Shown here piece after piece: positions 32,346 through 40,853 of a stretch of 64,000 nucleotides of DNA. The notes beneath the pieces are model-generated. The model made no database searches and was not told the origin of the DNA. It worked only from the letters and a program-made list of their open reading frames with translations. The DNA comes from Micromonospora sp. H61. GTDB lineage: Bacteria; Actinomycetota; Actinomycetes; Mycobacteriales; Micromonosporaceae. Position numbers and translations under genes: made by a program. Location of the stretch: contig NZ_JAGPXY010000022.1 of assembly GCF_018070325.1 (NCBI RefSeq), positions 30,007 through 94,006 of the forward strand, written 5' to 3'. Each line of letters starts with the position of its first letter. Position 1 is the stretch's first letter.

Positions 32346-33065
32346 ATGAGTCGTTTGGCACACCGCCTCGCGGTGATCGGGGTGGTCAGCGGGACGGTGC
32401 TGGCCATGTCCTCCGCCGCCGTGGCCCACACCGACAAGCCGCCGCAGAAGGGCGCCGACTGCGTGGTCCAGCACGTCGACGAGCGCGGCAAGATACTCCG
32501 CACCGAGACCGCGTCCGAGGGCCGGGAGTACGGCCAGTTCCGCTGCGTCGCCGGGCAGTGGACGTTCGCCTGGGCGCCGTTCGGAGAGGACGACCTGATC
32601 ACGGCCGACGAGATCCGGATCGACCCGGCGGGTGACGCCTCGGTCCGGCGGTTCACCGGCCCCGCGCTCGGCAACGACCTCACGGTCGGCGAGATGACAG
32701 GCATCGCCCAAGCCATCAGCGGCAGCCGTGAGGTGCTGATCGACCGCGCGATCGTGGCCGTCGACGACGGCAAGGAGCGGACCCCGGAGCAGGTCGAGGC
32801 GCTGCTCGCCGGCAAGGACGACACCGGGGTACGGGTGCTGGACATCATCGAGAAGCCGAATGCCGCCATGTCGACGAAGGACGTCATCGACGAGGCTGGC
32901 GGCACCCCTGAGACGACAGTCGTCTACTTCAGCCTCTGGGGCGCGATTAAGTCGTTCTTTGCCTGGATCGTGGACACGATCGGCGAGATCGGTGAGTGGA
33001 TCGACGACCACTGTGACGTGGGGTCCCCCAACGACTTCGGCGACATCGTCACGTGTCGCTGGTAG
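32346..33065 (+). CDS. Secreted protein with SARP-adjacent repeat domain
   Basis: A 239-residue exported protein. Signal peptide about 1-27 (RLAVIGVVSGTVLAMSSAAVA then H). The mature part has a segment (about 118-190) beginning LTVGEMTGIAQAISGS and including TPEQVEALLAGKDDTGVRVL that is also present twice in the next gene product. Cysteines at the N-terminal and C-terminal ends could form disulfides. An amphipathic SLWGAIKSFFAWIVDTIGEI helix precedes the end. No known family; ATG 32346 has GGAG 7 bp upstream. Confidence 0.7.
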   Translation: MSRLAHRLAVIGVVSGTVLAMSSAAVAHTDKPPQKGADCVVQHVDERGKILRTETASEGREYGQFRCVAGQWTFAWAPFGEDDLITADEIRIDPAGDASVRRFTGPALGNDLTVGEMTGIAQAISGSREVLIDRAIVAVDDGKERTPEQVEALLAGKDDTGVRVLDIIEKPNAAMSTKDVIDEAGGTPETTVVYFSLWGAIKSFFAWIVDTIGEIGEWIDDHCDVGSPNDFGDIVTCRW

Positions 33066-33107
33066 CCCGTCCCACCCCGCCGACACCGATCACGAGATGA
33101 GGACAGG

Positions 33108-33992
33108 ATGACAACTCTGCGGGACATCACCAGGCGCGCCGCCATCGTCACGACCGCCCTGATCGTCGGGCTGACCGCTTCGTACGCCCCGTCGCAGGCC
33201 GCCGAGGGGGAGGCCCGGACGACGATCACCGACCACCCCGGTGCCCCGGGCACGATGCTTCAACAGTTCGAGGACCTGACCGGCCGACCCGTCGGCGACC
33301 TGGACAGGGTGCTGGCCGTCGACACCGGCGGGCGGAACCTCACCGGCGACCAACTCGCAGCGCTCGCCGCAGGTAAGGAGGTCGACGGTGTCAAGGTCGT
33401 CGGCACGATTCCGGGCAGCCGGGACGTCCTCGGCACGACCATGGCCGACCTCGCCGACGGCACGTACGACGGCAGCGGCGACAGCGGGACGGCCACGTCC
33501 CTGCTCTTCGCCTCGTCCACCCCCGACGGCCGGGAGTGGTGCCTGACCATGTGCGTCGCGTCGGGCAAGACGATCTGGGAATGCCTGTTGTCGCGCCGAA
33601 CGGGCGAACTGGTCCTCACCCTCGACCTTGACGGCGGCACCACGGTGGGCGAAACGAAGGCTGCCTTCGAGAAGGCCAATGGCGTCGCCGTCGACGGCCC
33701 GTACACGGTGGAGACGCTGATCGGCGAGCGTGAGCCCTCGGCGGACGAGATCAAGACGCTCCTCGACGGCAGGGACATCGAGTCGATGCGCCGGGTGGCG
33801 ACACTGGACGGACCGGACCCCGGGTGGGCGCTGGCCGACATCGCCGAGAAGTCCGGCGTTGTGTACGCGAAGACCAAGGGCCACCTCTTCAGCCTCAACC
33901 TTCCGATCCTCGGCAAGATCCTCGTCTTCTGCGTCTCGCAGGATGGTGGGAAGACCTGGAAATGCTCGGCCAAAAAATGGGGCGGGTTCTGA
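33108..33992 (+). CDS. Secreted protein with two copies of the same repeat domain
   Basis: A 294-residue exported protein. Signal peptide about 1-31 (AAIVTTALIVGLTASYAPSQA). Two copies of a roughly 70-residue unit are seen: residues 47-118 (VDTGGRNLTGDQLAALAAGK and VDGVKVVGTI) and 183-255 (TTVGETKAAFEKANG, PSADEIKTLLDGRD, RRVATLDGP). Between them is a Cys-containing strand (WCLTMCVASGKTIWECLL). A C-terminal LGKILVFCVSQDGGKTWKCSA follows. Same strand and 42 bp after the preceding paralogue; a strong hairpin follows. Function unknown. Confidence 0.7.
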   Translation: MTTLRDITRRAAIVTTALIVGLTASYAPSQAAEGEARTTITDHPGAPGTMLQQFEDLTGRPVGDLDRVLAVDTGGRNLTGDQLAALAAGKEVDGVKVVGTIPGSRDVLGTTMADLADGTYDGSGDSGTATSLLFASSTPDGREWCLTMCVASGKTIWECLLSRRTGELVLTLDLDGGTTVGETKAAFEKANGVAVDGPYTVETLIGEREPSADEIKTLLDGRDIESMRRVATLDGPDPGWALADIAEKSGVVYAKTKGHLFSLNLPILGKILVFCVSQDGGKTWKCSAKKWGGF

Positions 33993-34011
33993 CGGGTAGC
34001 CGCGTCGACGG

Positions 34012-34051
34012 TCCCGCTCCGCATCGACCTCCCCGGTCGAGCGGAGCGGGA
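34012..34051 (+). terminator. Hairpin after the secreted-protein pair
   Basis: TCCCGCTCCGC (34012-34022) pairs with GCGGAGCGGGA (34041-34051), and an inner TCGACC/GGTCGA stem continues it with one bulged A. It lies 20 bp after the stop codon. Confidence 0.8.
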
Positions 34052-34086
34052 TCCCGCGCTTGAGCGAGCCGGTTCATACTCGGCAG

Positions 34087-34395
34087 GTGATCAGCAATGA
34101 GCCTCGCGTTCCGTGGTCGACTCGCGCGCCTCACCCGGCAGACAGTTCAACCCTGCCGCTCTACATGGTCATCTTCTTCTTCCTCGGCCTCGTTGGCTTC
34201 GCGGCGCGCGGAATGGCCGACGGCGGGGAAGGGTTCGTCCTCGCGAGCATCGTCTCGGGAGTGTTCTTCGCCTGCTTCCTGATCCTCTTCGCGATCTACT
34301 GGATCGGATACCTGCTCAAGGGGCACGCCGTCTGGCAGGCCGAGCGCCAGGCCGGGCCCGATGGGCCGTCCGTGGGTCAACAACCAGAGGACTGA
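34087..34395 (+). CDS. Small membrane protein
   Basis: About 102 residues with two membrane helices (YMVIFFFLGLVGFAARGM; LASIVSGVFFACFLILFAIYWIGYLL). GTG 34087 is proposed because a CATACT -10 box ends 6 bp upstream, a leaderless layout; TTG 34060 and ATG 34165 are alternatives. Family not recognised. Confidence 0.55.
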   Translation: MISNEPRVPWSTRAPHPADSSTLPLYMVIFFFLGLVGFAARGMADGGEGFVLASIVSGVFFACFLILFAIYWIGYLLKGHAVWQAERQAGPDGPSVGQQPED

Positions 34396-34493
34396 GCCGG
34401 GCGCGCCATCCTCCACTCAACCCCGGACGCCGTCGGTGGCGTCTCACTCTGCGTCCGCACTCAGACGCGAGGTGGACGCGACCTGGAGGTGGC

Positions 34494-34877
34494 GTGAGTC
34501 GGCACGACGACGATCGGACCGGCTGGTGGACCGACCTGCGGCTGCTGTTGCCGGCCGAGGGCGCCGACCAGCGACCGATCGGCTGGCGGGTCCGGACCGA
34601 GGACGGTGCCCGTCCCGCCACGGGCGAGGTGCGGGTGATCGCCCCGCCGGACGCGGCCCGGGTCACGGTGACGGTCGGCGGCGCACCGCCCGCCACTGTC
34701 GCCCTCGACGCGTCGAACGCCGGCACCACCCAGGTGCCGCCGGACCAGGCGGCGACGTTCACCGCGTACGGCAGGGACGGCAAGGTCCTCGGGACCACCC
34801 CGTTGCCGCCCGTGGAGACCGACAGCAGCGCGGGAGGTCTGCCCGGCGACAGCCCGGCCACCAGGGTGACCCCCTGA
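34494..34877 (+). CDS. Hypothetical protein, beta-rich
   Basis: A 127-residue protein beginning with GTG 34494 behind GGAGGT. The N-terminus is DDDRTGWWTDLRLLLPAEG; the centre is Val/Thr-rich (EVRVIAPPDAARVTVTVGG) with beta character. There is no signal peptide. Family not recognised. Confidence 0.55.
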   Translation: MSRHDDDRTGWWTDLRLLLPAEGADQRPIGWRVRTEDGARPATGEVRVIAPPDAARVTVTVGGAPPATVALDASNAGTTQVPPDQAATFTAYGRDGKVLGTTPLPPVETDSSAGGLPGDSPATRVTP

Positions 34878-34975
34878 CGCAGCGGCACGCGGGCCGAGCC
34901 GTCCGAGGACGGCTTCGGCCCACGTCGGCCTCTAGGATCGACAGCCGTGACGGCGAAGACGGCCTGCGGGAGCGC

Positions 34976-36187
34976 ATGGTGACGAGCGAGGCAGAACGGC
35001 CACTCGACCGGCTCGCCGAGCGGGCCGATGTCGTACTCGTCGACTTCGACGGTCCGATCTGCCGCCTCTTCGGCAGCAGGGCCGCGCCGCGTATCGCGGC
35101 CGACCTCCGTCAGCTGATCCTCAGCCGGGGTGTCGTCCTGCCCGACGAGCTGCGCGACGGGGACGATCCGCTGGAGCTGTTCCGCGCGACCGCCGTGTTC
35201 GCGCCCGAGTTGGTGGGTGTCGTCGGTGCGGCCCTGGCAGCGGCGGAGGTCGAGGCGGCGGCGTCCGCGGAGACCACGATCGGAGCCTTCGACCTGGTCG
35301 CGGCATGCCTGGCGACCGGGCGCCCCCTCGCCATCGTCAGCAACAACTCCGCAGCCGCCATCGGCGCCTACCTCGGGCGCCGCGACCGGGCCCGCTACTT
35401 CGCCGCCGTCATCGGCCGAGGCGAGCACCCCGATCTGCTGAAGCCCAACCCGGCGCCCGTTGTGCAGGCCCTGCAAGAGCTGAAGGTCGCAGCCGATGCC
35501 GCTGTTCTGGTCGGTGACTCGGTCACCGACGTCACAGCCGCCCGAGCAGCCGGTGTCGCCTGTATCGGGTACGCCAACAAACCCGGCAAGGCCGAACGTC
35601 TCGCCGCCGCCGGTGCCGACGCGATAGTGACCGACATGACCGACCTGGCCGGCGTCCTTGCTCGTACGCGCACGCCGGTCAGCCTGCTGCAGTGGGTCGA
35701 TTCGGGCGGCGGGCCGCTCATCGTCGTGCCGACGACGGCACTCGGCGAGTGGAAGGGCGCGTCGGTCGACGACGATGATTCCTGGGGTGACTACGACCGG
35801 GCCTGCCGGGTCGACGGTTACGTGGGCGTGCTCGACGTCGGCACCGGCCAGGCGCTCGTTCTGGCCGACGAGCCGGCTTCCACCACGTACCTCCCGGACC
35901 GGCGGATCTTCGTGCGGTGGCTCTACGCCGCCTCCGAGGCGGACGTCGTCCGCCTCATCCCCCGAGCGGTCAAGATCGCCCGCTGGGAAGACGCGGGTAC
36001 GTGGACGACCAGCGGGCCAGCCGAGTTGTTCGACTCCGGCTACACCGGCGACGGGCTGGAGCACACCACCCATCTCACGGTGGACCTGGCTCGTGGCACG
36101 TACCTGATCCGCACCGCTCTCGTGCAGCCCGACAAGGTAACGGCGCTGATGCTGGTCCACCTGGTCGAGCAGACGCAGACAGCGTGA
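34976..36187 (+). CDS. HAD hydrolase fused to an Imm21-like immunity domain
   Basis: A 403-residue two-domain protein. The N-terminal half (about 1-235) is a HAD phosphatase: VVLVDFDGPICRLF (nucleophile region), AIVSNNS (motif II), KPNPAPV (Lys, motif III) and VLVGDSVTDVTAAR (motif IV). The second Asp of the DxD pair is present (DFD). The C-terminal half (about 240-403) starts WVDSGGGPLIVVPTTAL and contains DYDRACRVDGYVGVLDVG, FVRWLYAASE and LIRTALVQ, which resembles the Imm21 immunity family. ATG 34976 follows GGGAGCGC. No toxin gene is nearby. Either an unusual immunity protein or a phosphatase with a ligand-binding domain. Confidence 0.75.
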   Translation: MVTSEAERPLDRLAERADVVLVDFDGPICRLFGSRAAPRIAADLRQLILSRGVVLPDELRDGDDPLELFRATAVFAPELVGVVGAALAAAEVEAAASAETTIGAFDLVAACLATGRPLAIVSNNSAAAIGAYLGRRDRARYFAAVIGRGEHPDLLKPNPAPVVQALQELKVAADAAVLVGDSVTDVTAARAAGVACIGYANKPGKAERLAAAGADAIVTDMTDLAGVLARTRTPVSLLQWVDSGGGPLIVVPTTALGEWKGASVDDDDSWGDYDRACRVDGYVGVLDVGTGQALVLADEPASTTYLPDRRIFVRWLYAASEADVVRLIPRAVKIARWEDAGTWTTSGPAELFDSGYTGDGLEHTTHLTVDLARGTYLIRTALVQPDKVTALMLVHLVEQTQTA

Positions 36188-36246
36188 GCGCCGCGCGGGC
36201 GGACTTCTGCCGCCTCGCTCGTCTGTGTCGAGCAAGAGGACCGCGC

Positions 36247-36316
36247 CGATCTTGCAGCTTCTGTTGTTGACTTAGGTGTATATGCACCTTACGTCGGGAC
36301 AGAAACTGCAAGATCG
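36247..36316. repeat. Palindromic element, family B copy 1
   Basis: CGATCTTGCAGCTTCTGT at the left and its near-perfect complement ending CTGCAAGATCG at the right enclose a nested AGGTG/CACCT stem (36274-36289). A second copy of the arm sequence occurs at 51712-51778. It sits between convergent genes. Confidence 0.75.
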
Positions 36317-36381
36317 CGGGAGCGGGGTCAGGTCGACGAGGCAGTGCTGGCTGACGAACAGCCGTCCCGCCTACGCGCCAC

Positions 36382-37569
36382 TCAGGAAGCGGCCGCGCGG
36401 ACCGCCGTTCGGGTCGGGACGATGCGGTGGCGGCGGACCGGGTACAGGATCGGGTGCGCGATGTTCCAGGCCCCGCCCGCGCAGGCGAGCTCCTTGTAGC
36501 GGGCCGCCAGCTTCCCGGTGAGGAGGGACGGCTTGGCCCGGTCGTCGGCGGTCACGTACTGGATGATGCCGTCACGGCGGCCGAGGCTGATGCACTGGTT
36601 GAAGTAGCGCAGCGGGGCCTTGGGGAACTTCGCCCGACCGGTCAGGCGTGCGGCGATGGCGTCGGCGGCCTGCCAGGCCATCGGGATGCCCGAGGCGCAG
36701 GACATCCGCAGTGGCTTGCCGCCCGGTCCTGCGGCGATCGCGGCGTCGCCCACCGCGTACACCTCGGGGTGTGAGACCGCCCGCATGCTGGCGTCGACGA
36801 TGATCTGTCCGGTGTCCGCGACCGCCAGGGTCGTGGCGGCGGCGATGGGGTGGACGGCGAAGCCGGTCGTCCACACGGTCACCTGGGCCGGGATCTCCCG
36901 ACCGTCACGGGTGACCGCACCGGCCGCCTCGACCCGCGCGATGTCGGTGTGCTCGTGGACGGTGATGCCGAGCCGATCACAAACGCCGCGCAGGTGCTGC
37001 TGCGCCTTGACGTTGAGCCAGTCGCCGAGACCGCCGCGGGCGGCGAGCGCGACATCGAGGTCCGGCCGGGCCTCCGCGATCTCGGTGACCGCTTCGAGGC
37101 CGGTGAGGCCCCCGCCGACGACGAGCACGGTCCCGCCGGCCGCGAGGTGGGCGAGGCGGTCGCGCAACCGCAGCGCCGTCGACCTGCCGGCGATGTCGTA
37201 CGCGTGCTCGGCTACCCCGGGAACGCCCTGGTCCGCGGTAGCGCTGCCGAGGGCGTAGACGAGCGTGTCGTAGGCGATCTCGTCGGTGCCGTTGTCGTCG
37301 GCGAGCGCGACGGTCCTGAGATCGGCGTCGACGGCGGTGACCCGCGCCAGCCGAGGCTTGACGCCGGTGCCGGCGTAGACGTCGCTCAGCGGGAGGCGTT
37401 TGAGGTCCTGCCCGACGGCGAGTTGGTGCATGCGGACCCGCTCGACGAAATCGGCCTCGGCGTTGACGACGGTGATCTCGGTGTCGTCCGGGTGCAGCCG
37501 CCTGGCGAGGCGCCCGGCGACGATGGCGCCTGCGTAGCCGGCTCCGAGGACGACGATGCGGTGCTTCAT
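36382..37569 (-). CDS. NDH-2-like NAD(P)/FAD-dependent oxidoreductase
   Basis: A 395-residue pyridine nucleotide-disulfide-type flavoprotein. FAD-binding RIVVLGAGYAGAIVAGRLARR at the start, NAD-binding GTVLVVGGGLTGLEAVTEIAE in the middle and EVYAVGDAAIAAGP near the end are diagnostic. It most resembles type II NADH dehydrogenases. ATG 37569 has AGGAG 7 bp upstream. It follows the ECF41-like sigma gene by 82 bp on the same strand; oxidoreductases of this sort commonly accompany ECF41 sigma factors, so it is a probable target (inference). Confidence 0.85.
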   Translation of the reverse strand: MKHRIVVLGAGYAGAIVAGRLARRLHPDDTEITVVNAEADFVERVRMHQLAVGQDLKRLPLSDVYAGTGVKPRLARVTAVDADLRTVALADDNGTDEIAYDTLVYALGSATADQGVPGVAEHAYDIAGRSTALRLRDRLAHLAAGGTVLVVGGGLTGLEAVTEIAEARPDLDVALAARGGLGDWLNVKAQQHLRGVCDRLGITVHEHTDIARVEAAGAVTRDGREIPAQVTVWTTGFAVHPIAAATTLAVADTGQIIVDASMRAVSHPEVYAVGDAAIAAGPGGKPLRMSCASGIPMAWQAADAIAARLTGRAKFPKAPLRYFNQCISLGRRDGIIQYVTADDRAKPSLLTGKLAARYKELACAGGAWNIAHPILYPVRRHRIVPTRTAVRAAAS

Positions 37570-37651
37570 GGTGGCACTCCTGTCTCGGTGGTGGTCGCTT
37601 CCTGAACCAGACAGCGACGCGATTCCTGACAGGAGCCGGCTATGAGCTGGA

Positions 37652-38596
37652 TCACCAGACGTGGAGGGTGGGCTCCTCGTGCTCCGAGGCGGACCACTGC
37701 CGGGTGGCGCGGACGAGCTTGTCGGGGTTGACCTGGTTGTGGATGGCCGTGACACCCTCGGGCGTCACCTCCACTGACATCACGCCGATGACCCGGTCGT
37801 CGATCACGACCACCACCGCCGGAGCGCCGTTGGCGGTGGTGACGTGCATGGCTGGGCTGCCACCGACTAGGTCCCGTTTGACGTCGGTGGGCTTGAACAG
37901 GCTACGCAGGAACTTCGCCACCGCCAGTGCGCCGACGATGGGCGCGGACCGGGCCGGGATCTTGCCGCCGCCGTCGGCGGTGCTCGTCGCGTCGTCGGTC
38001 AGCAACTGCACGAGCCGCTGAATCTCGCCGTTGTTGGCGGCCGTGAGGAACTCGGCGACGATCTTCCGGGCGGTGGTCAGGTCGACCTCCGCGCGGGCCC
38101 GTTCGGCGGTGACGTGCTGCTTGGCACGCCGGTAGGTCTGCTGGCAGTTCGACTCGGTGAGGCCGAGGATCTCGGCGATCTCACCGTGCGAGTAGCCGAA
38201 GGCCTCCCGCAGCACGTACACCGCGCGTTCGTTGGGCGACAACCGCTCCAGCAGGGTGAGCACCGCCATCGAGACCGACTCGCGCTGCTCGGCGGTGTCG
38301 AGCGGGCCGAGCATCCGGTCCCCGGCGAGGACCGGCTCGGGCAGCCACGTGCCCACATAGGTCTCCCGCCGGGCCCGCGCGGAGGTCAGCTGGTTGAGGC
38401 ACACGTTGGTGAGGACCTTCGTCAGCCACGCCTCGGGCGTCTCGACGTGCTCCCGGTCGGCGCCCTGCCAGCGGAGGAAGGTGTCCTGGACGGCGTCCTC
38501 CGCGTCGCTGGCCGAGCCCAGCAGGCGATAGGCGATTGCCTCCAGGCGCGCCCTGGAGTGCTCGAACACCTCGACTTCGTCCGGACTGAGCGGCAT
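37652..38596 (-). CDS. ECF41-like RNA polymerase sigma factor with SnoaL-type C-terminal domain
   Basis: A 314-residue sigma factor. Region 2: ARLEAIAYRLLGSASDAEDAVQDTFLRW; region 4: LSPNERAVYVLREAFGYSHGEIAEILG and SNCQQTYRRAKQH. The extra C-terminal 110 residues (VAEFLTAANNGEIQRLVQLLTDDAT to the end) form the SnoaL_2-like domain that regulates ECF41 factors in place of a separate anti-sigma. A TACTGT -10 box lies 6 bp before the ATG, consistent with a leaderless mRNA. It is 26 bp after a membrane protein gene and upstream of the NDH-2-like gene. Confidence 0.85.
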   Translation of the reverse strand: MPLSPDEVEVFEHSRARLEAIAYRLLGSASDAEDAVQDTFLRWQGADREHVETPEAWLTKVLTNVCLNQLTSARARRETYVGTWLPEPVLAGDRMLGPLDTAEQRESVSMAVLTLLERLSPNERAVYVLREAFGYSHGEIAEILGLTESNCQQTYRRAKQHVTAERARAEVDLTTARKIVAEFLTAANNGEIQRLVQLLTDDATSTADGGGKIPARSAPIVGALAVAKFLRSLFKPTDVKRDLVGGSPAMHVTTANGAPAVVVVIDDRVIGVMSVEVTPEGVTAIHNQVNPDKLVRATRQWSASEHEEPTLHVW

Positions 38597-38622
38597 GACT
38601 AGACAGTATCCAGGCGGACGGT

Positions 38623-39381
38623 TCAGGGTTGGCTCGTGCTTGGGCCGGAAACCCGGCTCGGCTCCCGCCGACCCACGTAGAAGATCAGCCCGGCCAGCAG
38701 CAGCACGAGCGCCAGCGGCACCAGTACGGGAGCGAGGGCCGCCCAGATCGGCCACGCGGGCTCCGCCAACCCGTTTGCCATCAGGCCCTGCCAGGTGAGG
38801 ACGACACCCGGGAGGAGAACGATCGTCACCAGCGTGCCAACCAGTCGGGGTACCGGCGGACGTTGCCGTCCCGCCAGCCAGAACAGCGCCGCCCCGGCCG
38901 CGGCACCCAGGACGGCGGCAGCGAGGGTGACAGTGACGTAGCCGTCGGGCGCGGCTGGCGCAAACCTCAGGACCGCCCCGCGGTCCACCTGCGTGAACGT
39001 GGCCGTCAGCCCATCCCGTTCGGCCCGCCAGCCATCGCATGGCGTGCCCGTGACCCGATGGCTGCCCTGCCAACCCAGTGCGGTGGCGTTGCGCTGTACC
39101 GACTCGGAGTGCGTGCAGTCGGCAGCCTCGTCGTAGTGGAATTCCACGAACGGCGAGCCGAAGTCGTCGGGGGCCAGGACACCGTAGAGGTAGTTGCGGC
39201 CGACGCTCGAGCCGAATGGTTCGGTGCCGGGAAGCAACTCCGCCGCCATGGTCTGTGCCTGGTCGGAGTTGACTGGCGCGGTGCCGCGGCCGGCGTACCA
39301 GGAGCCGAGGCTCAGGCCGGCCGTGCCGAACAGCGCCGCGCCGAGCAGGATCATCGCGACCTGCCGTCGTCGAATTCTCAC
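38623..39381 (-). CDS. Membrane protein with extracytoplasmic domain
   Basis: A 252-residue protein. One N-terminal helix (VAMILLGAALFGTAGLSLGSWYAG) is followed by about 120 exported residues with two cysteines (DCTHSES, GTPCDGW), then three helices and a short positively charged tail. GTG 39381 has AAGGGG upstream. Family not recognised. It precedes the sigma factor gene on the same strand and could be a partner of it. Confidence 0.65.
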   Translation of the reverse strand: MRIRRRQVAMILLGAALFGTAGLSLGSWYAGRGTAPVNSDQAQTMAAELLPGTEPFGSSVGRNYLYGVLAPDDFGSPFVEFHYDEAADCTHSESVQRNATALGWQGSHRVTGTPCDGWRAERDGLTATFTQVDRGAVLRFAPAAPDGYVTVTLAAAVLGAAAGAALFWLAGRQRPPVPRLVGTLVTIVLLPGVVLTWQGLMANGLAEPAWPIWAALAPVLVPLALVLLLAGLIFYVGRREPSRVSGPSTSQP

Positions 39382-39540
39382 CGGTGGACCCCTTCGCTCG
39401 TGTGGGGGAGCGTAGCCAAGGCGAACCAGCTCTGGATGCCTCGCGAGAGGGACCGGGCGCGCGCGGTGGTCGTACCCTCGCCTGGGTGACGTCCGATTCG
39501 TTGCGCCGCGCACTCACCGCACCCGGGCGGGTGAACCCGG

Positions 39541-40761
39541 TCAGCGGCTCGGCGGACCCGTTCCCGCCGTTCGGAGCGGCGAGAGTGCGGTCGGCGTCTC
39601 GTCGTACGGTGTCGGCCGGCGGCGGAACGTGGCCACCACCACGGCGGTCAGGCAGATCGCCGCGGCTGCCATGAGCGGCGGGCGGGCGCCGAGGTGGACG
39701 GCCGCGGAGCCGAGCGGGATCGCGACGACGAGCGGTCCGAACATCGCGGTGTTGGCCGTCGCGGAGACCCGTCCCAGCAGCGCCGACGGCGTATGGGTCT
39801 GCACGGCGGTCACCGCCGCGACCAGGGTCCAGGGCAGCCCGACGCCGGCCACCACCGCCCCGACGACAGTCGCCGGCCACCACGGCAGGCAGCGCGCCAG
39901 GCAGCCGACCGTGAACAGCGCCGTTCCGGCGACACCGACGGCAACGGGACCTCGCGCCGCGATGAGCCGGCCGACGATCAGGCCACCGAGAATGGAACCG
40001 GCGCCCTGCGCGCTGGCCAGCACACCCAGGAACGTCGTCGGCAGGCGCAGCTCGGTCACGACGATCGCGTAGAGTCCCGCCGTCGTGAAGCCGGACATGG
40101 CGATCGACACCGCGGCGAGCACGACCGGCAGACGTGTCGCTGGCCGTCCGAACAGGACCACCGATCCGGTACGCGGGCCGTCGTCGCGTTCGGTGGGCCG
40201 GTCGGTCGGCGTCCGGTTCAGGCGAAGGAGCGCGTACAGGGTGGCGACCAGCACCGGCATGGCCGCACTGAGGACGGCGACCGCGTGGCCGCCCCGCCAA
40301 ACGTAGAGGCCGGCCCCGGCCAGGGGAGCGACGAGCTTCATCCCTTCCTGTGCGCTCGAGCGCCACCCGTTGACGTCGCCGAGTTCGGTCGGCGCGAGTG
40401 CCGACGGCAGCAGCGCCGTCTCGCCGGCGTCGATCAGCACGTAGCTGACGCCGTAGGCGCACGAGACGGCGAAGATGAGCCAGGTCTGTCCCGGCCCGCG
40501 CACCGCGAGCAGCGCCAGCAGGGCGGCTGCCAGCATGAGGTTGACGGCGATGACCAGCGGCCGCCGGGGTGCCCGGTCGAGCAGACCGCCCAGCCATGGG
40601 CCGGCGAGCACCGGGGCGTAGACGCAGAGCCCGGCGAGGGCGGCGAGGCTGGTGGAGCCGGTGAGGTCCAGGATCCAGATGCCGGCGACCAGGGACATGG
40701 TGCTGCTGCCGAAGCCGGACAGCAGGGAGATCGCCACGAACAGGCCCGCGTTGCGACGCAT
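39541..40761 (-). CDS. MFS transporter
   Basis: About 406 residues with twelve predicted helices. The loop 2-3 motif PWLGGLLDRAPRRPLVIAVN is typical of the major facilitator superfamily, and the sequence resembles drug-efflux members of the DHA3 group. ATG 40761 has GGAG 5 bp upstream. It lies 75 bp downstream of an HTH gene on the same strand and behind one of two copies of the TGTCAA-N7-TTGACA operator, so it is likely controlled by that regulator. Confidence 0.85.
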   Translation of the reverse strand: MRRNAGLFVAISLLSGFGSSTMSLVAGIWILDLTGSTSLAALAGLCVYAPVLAGPWLGGLLDRAPRRPLVIAVNLMLAAALLALLAVRGPGQTWLIFAVSCAYGVSYVLIDAGETALLPSALAPTELGDVNGWRSSAQEGMKLVAPLAGAGLYVWRGGHAVAVLSAAMPVLVATLYALLRLNRTPTDRPTERDDGPRTGSVVLFGRPATRLPVVLAAVSIAMSGFTTAGLYAIVVTELRLPTTFLGVLASAQGAGSILGGLIVGRLIAARGPVAVGVAGTALFTVGCLARCLPWWPATVVGAVVAGVGLPWTLVAAVTAVQTHTPSALLGRVSATANTAMFGPLVVAIPLGSAAVHLGARPPLMAAAAICLTAVVVATFRRRPTPYDETPTALSPLRTAGTGPPSR

Positions 40762-40795
40762 GAGCACTCCGAGTTGAGTCGATGTGACTCATATC

Positions 40796-40807
40796 CTCAA
40801 GCTTGAG
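40796..40807. promoter_or_regulatory. Palindrome CTCAAGCTTGAG
   Basis: A perfect 12-bp palindrome in the leader of the MFS gene, 35 bp before its ATG. Candidate operator or mRNA hairpin. Confidence 0.35.
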
Positions 40808-40834
40808 CGATGTGCAGGCAATGCCGCTGCAATC

Positions 40835-40853
40835 TGTCAACGGTTCATTGACA
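40835..40853. promoter_or_regulatory. Operator copy 2: TGTCAA-N7-TTGACA
   Basis: A perfect palindrome with a 7-bp spacer (CGGTTCA), identical in its arms to the site at 41318-41336. It overlaps the stop codon of the HTH gene and lies 74 bp upstream of the MFS transporter start. Confidence 0.7.

Noticed and set aside
37570..37651. TGTCAGG repeat before the NDH-2-like gene as an ECF41 promoter
   Set aside because: The CGTC half is not at the spacing expected for ECF41 promoters, so it was not listed as a feature.
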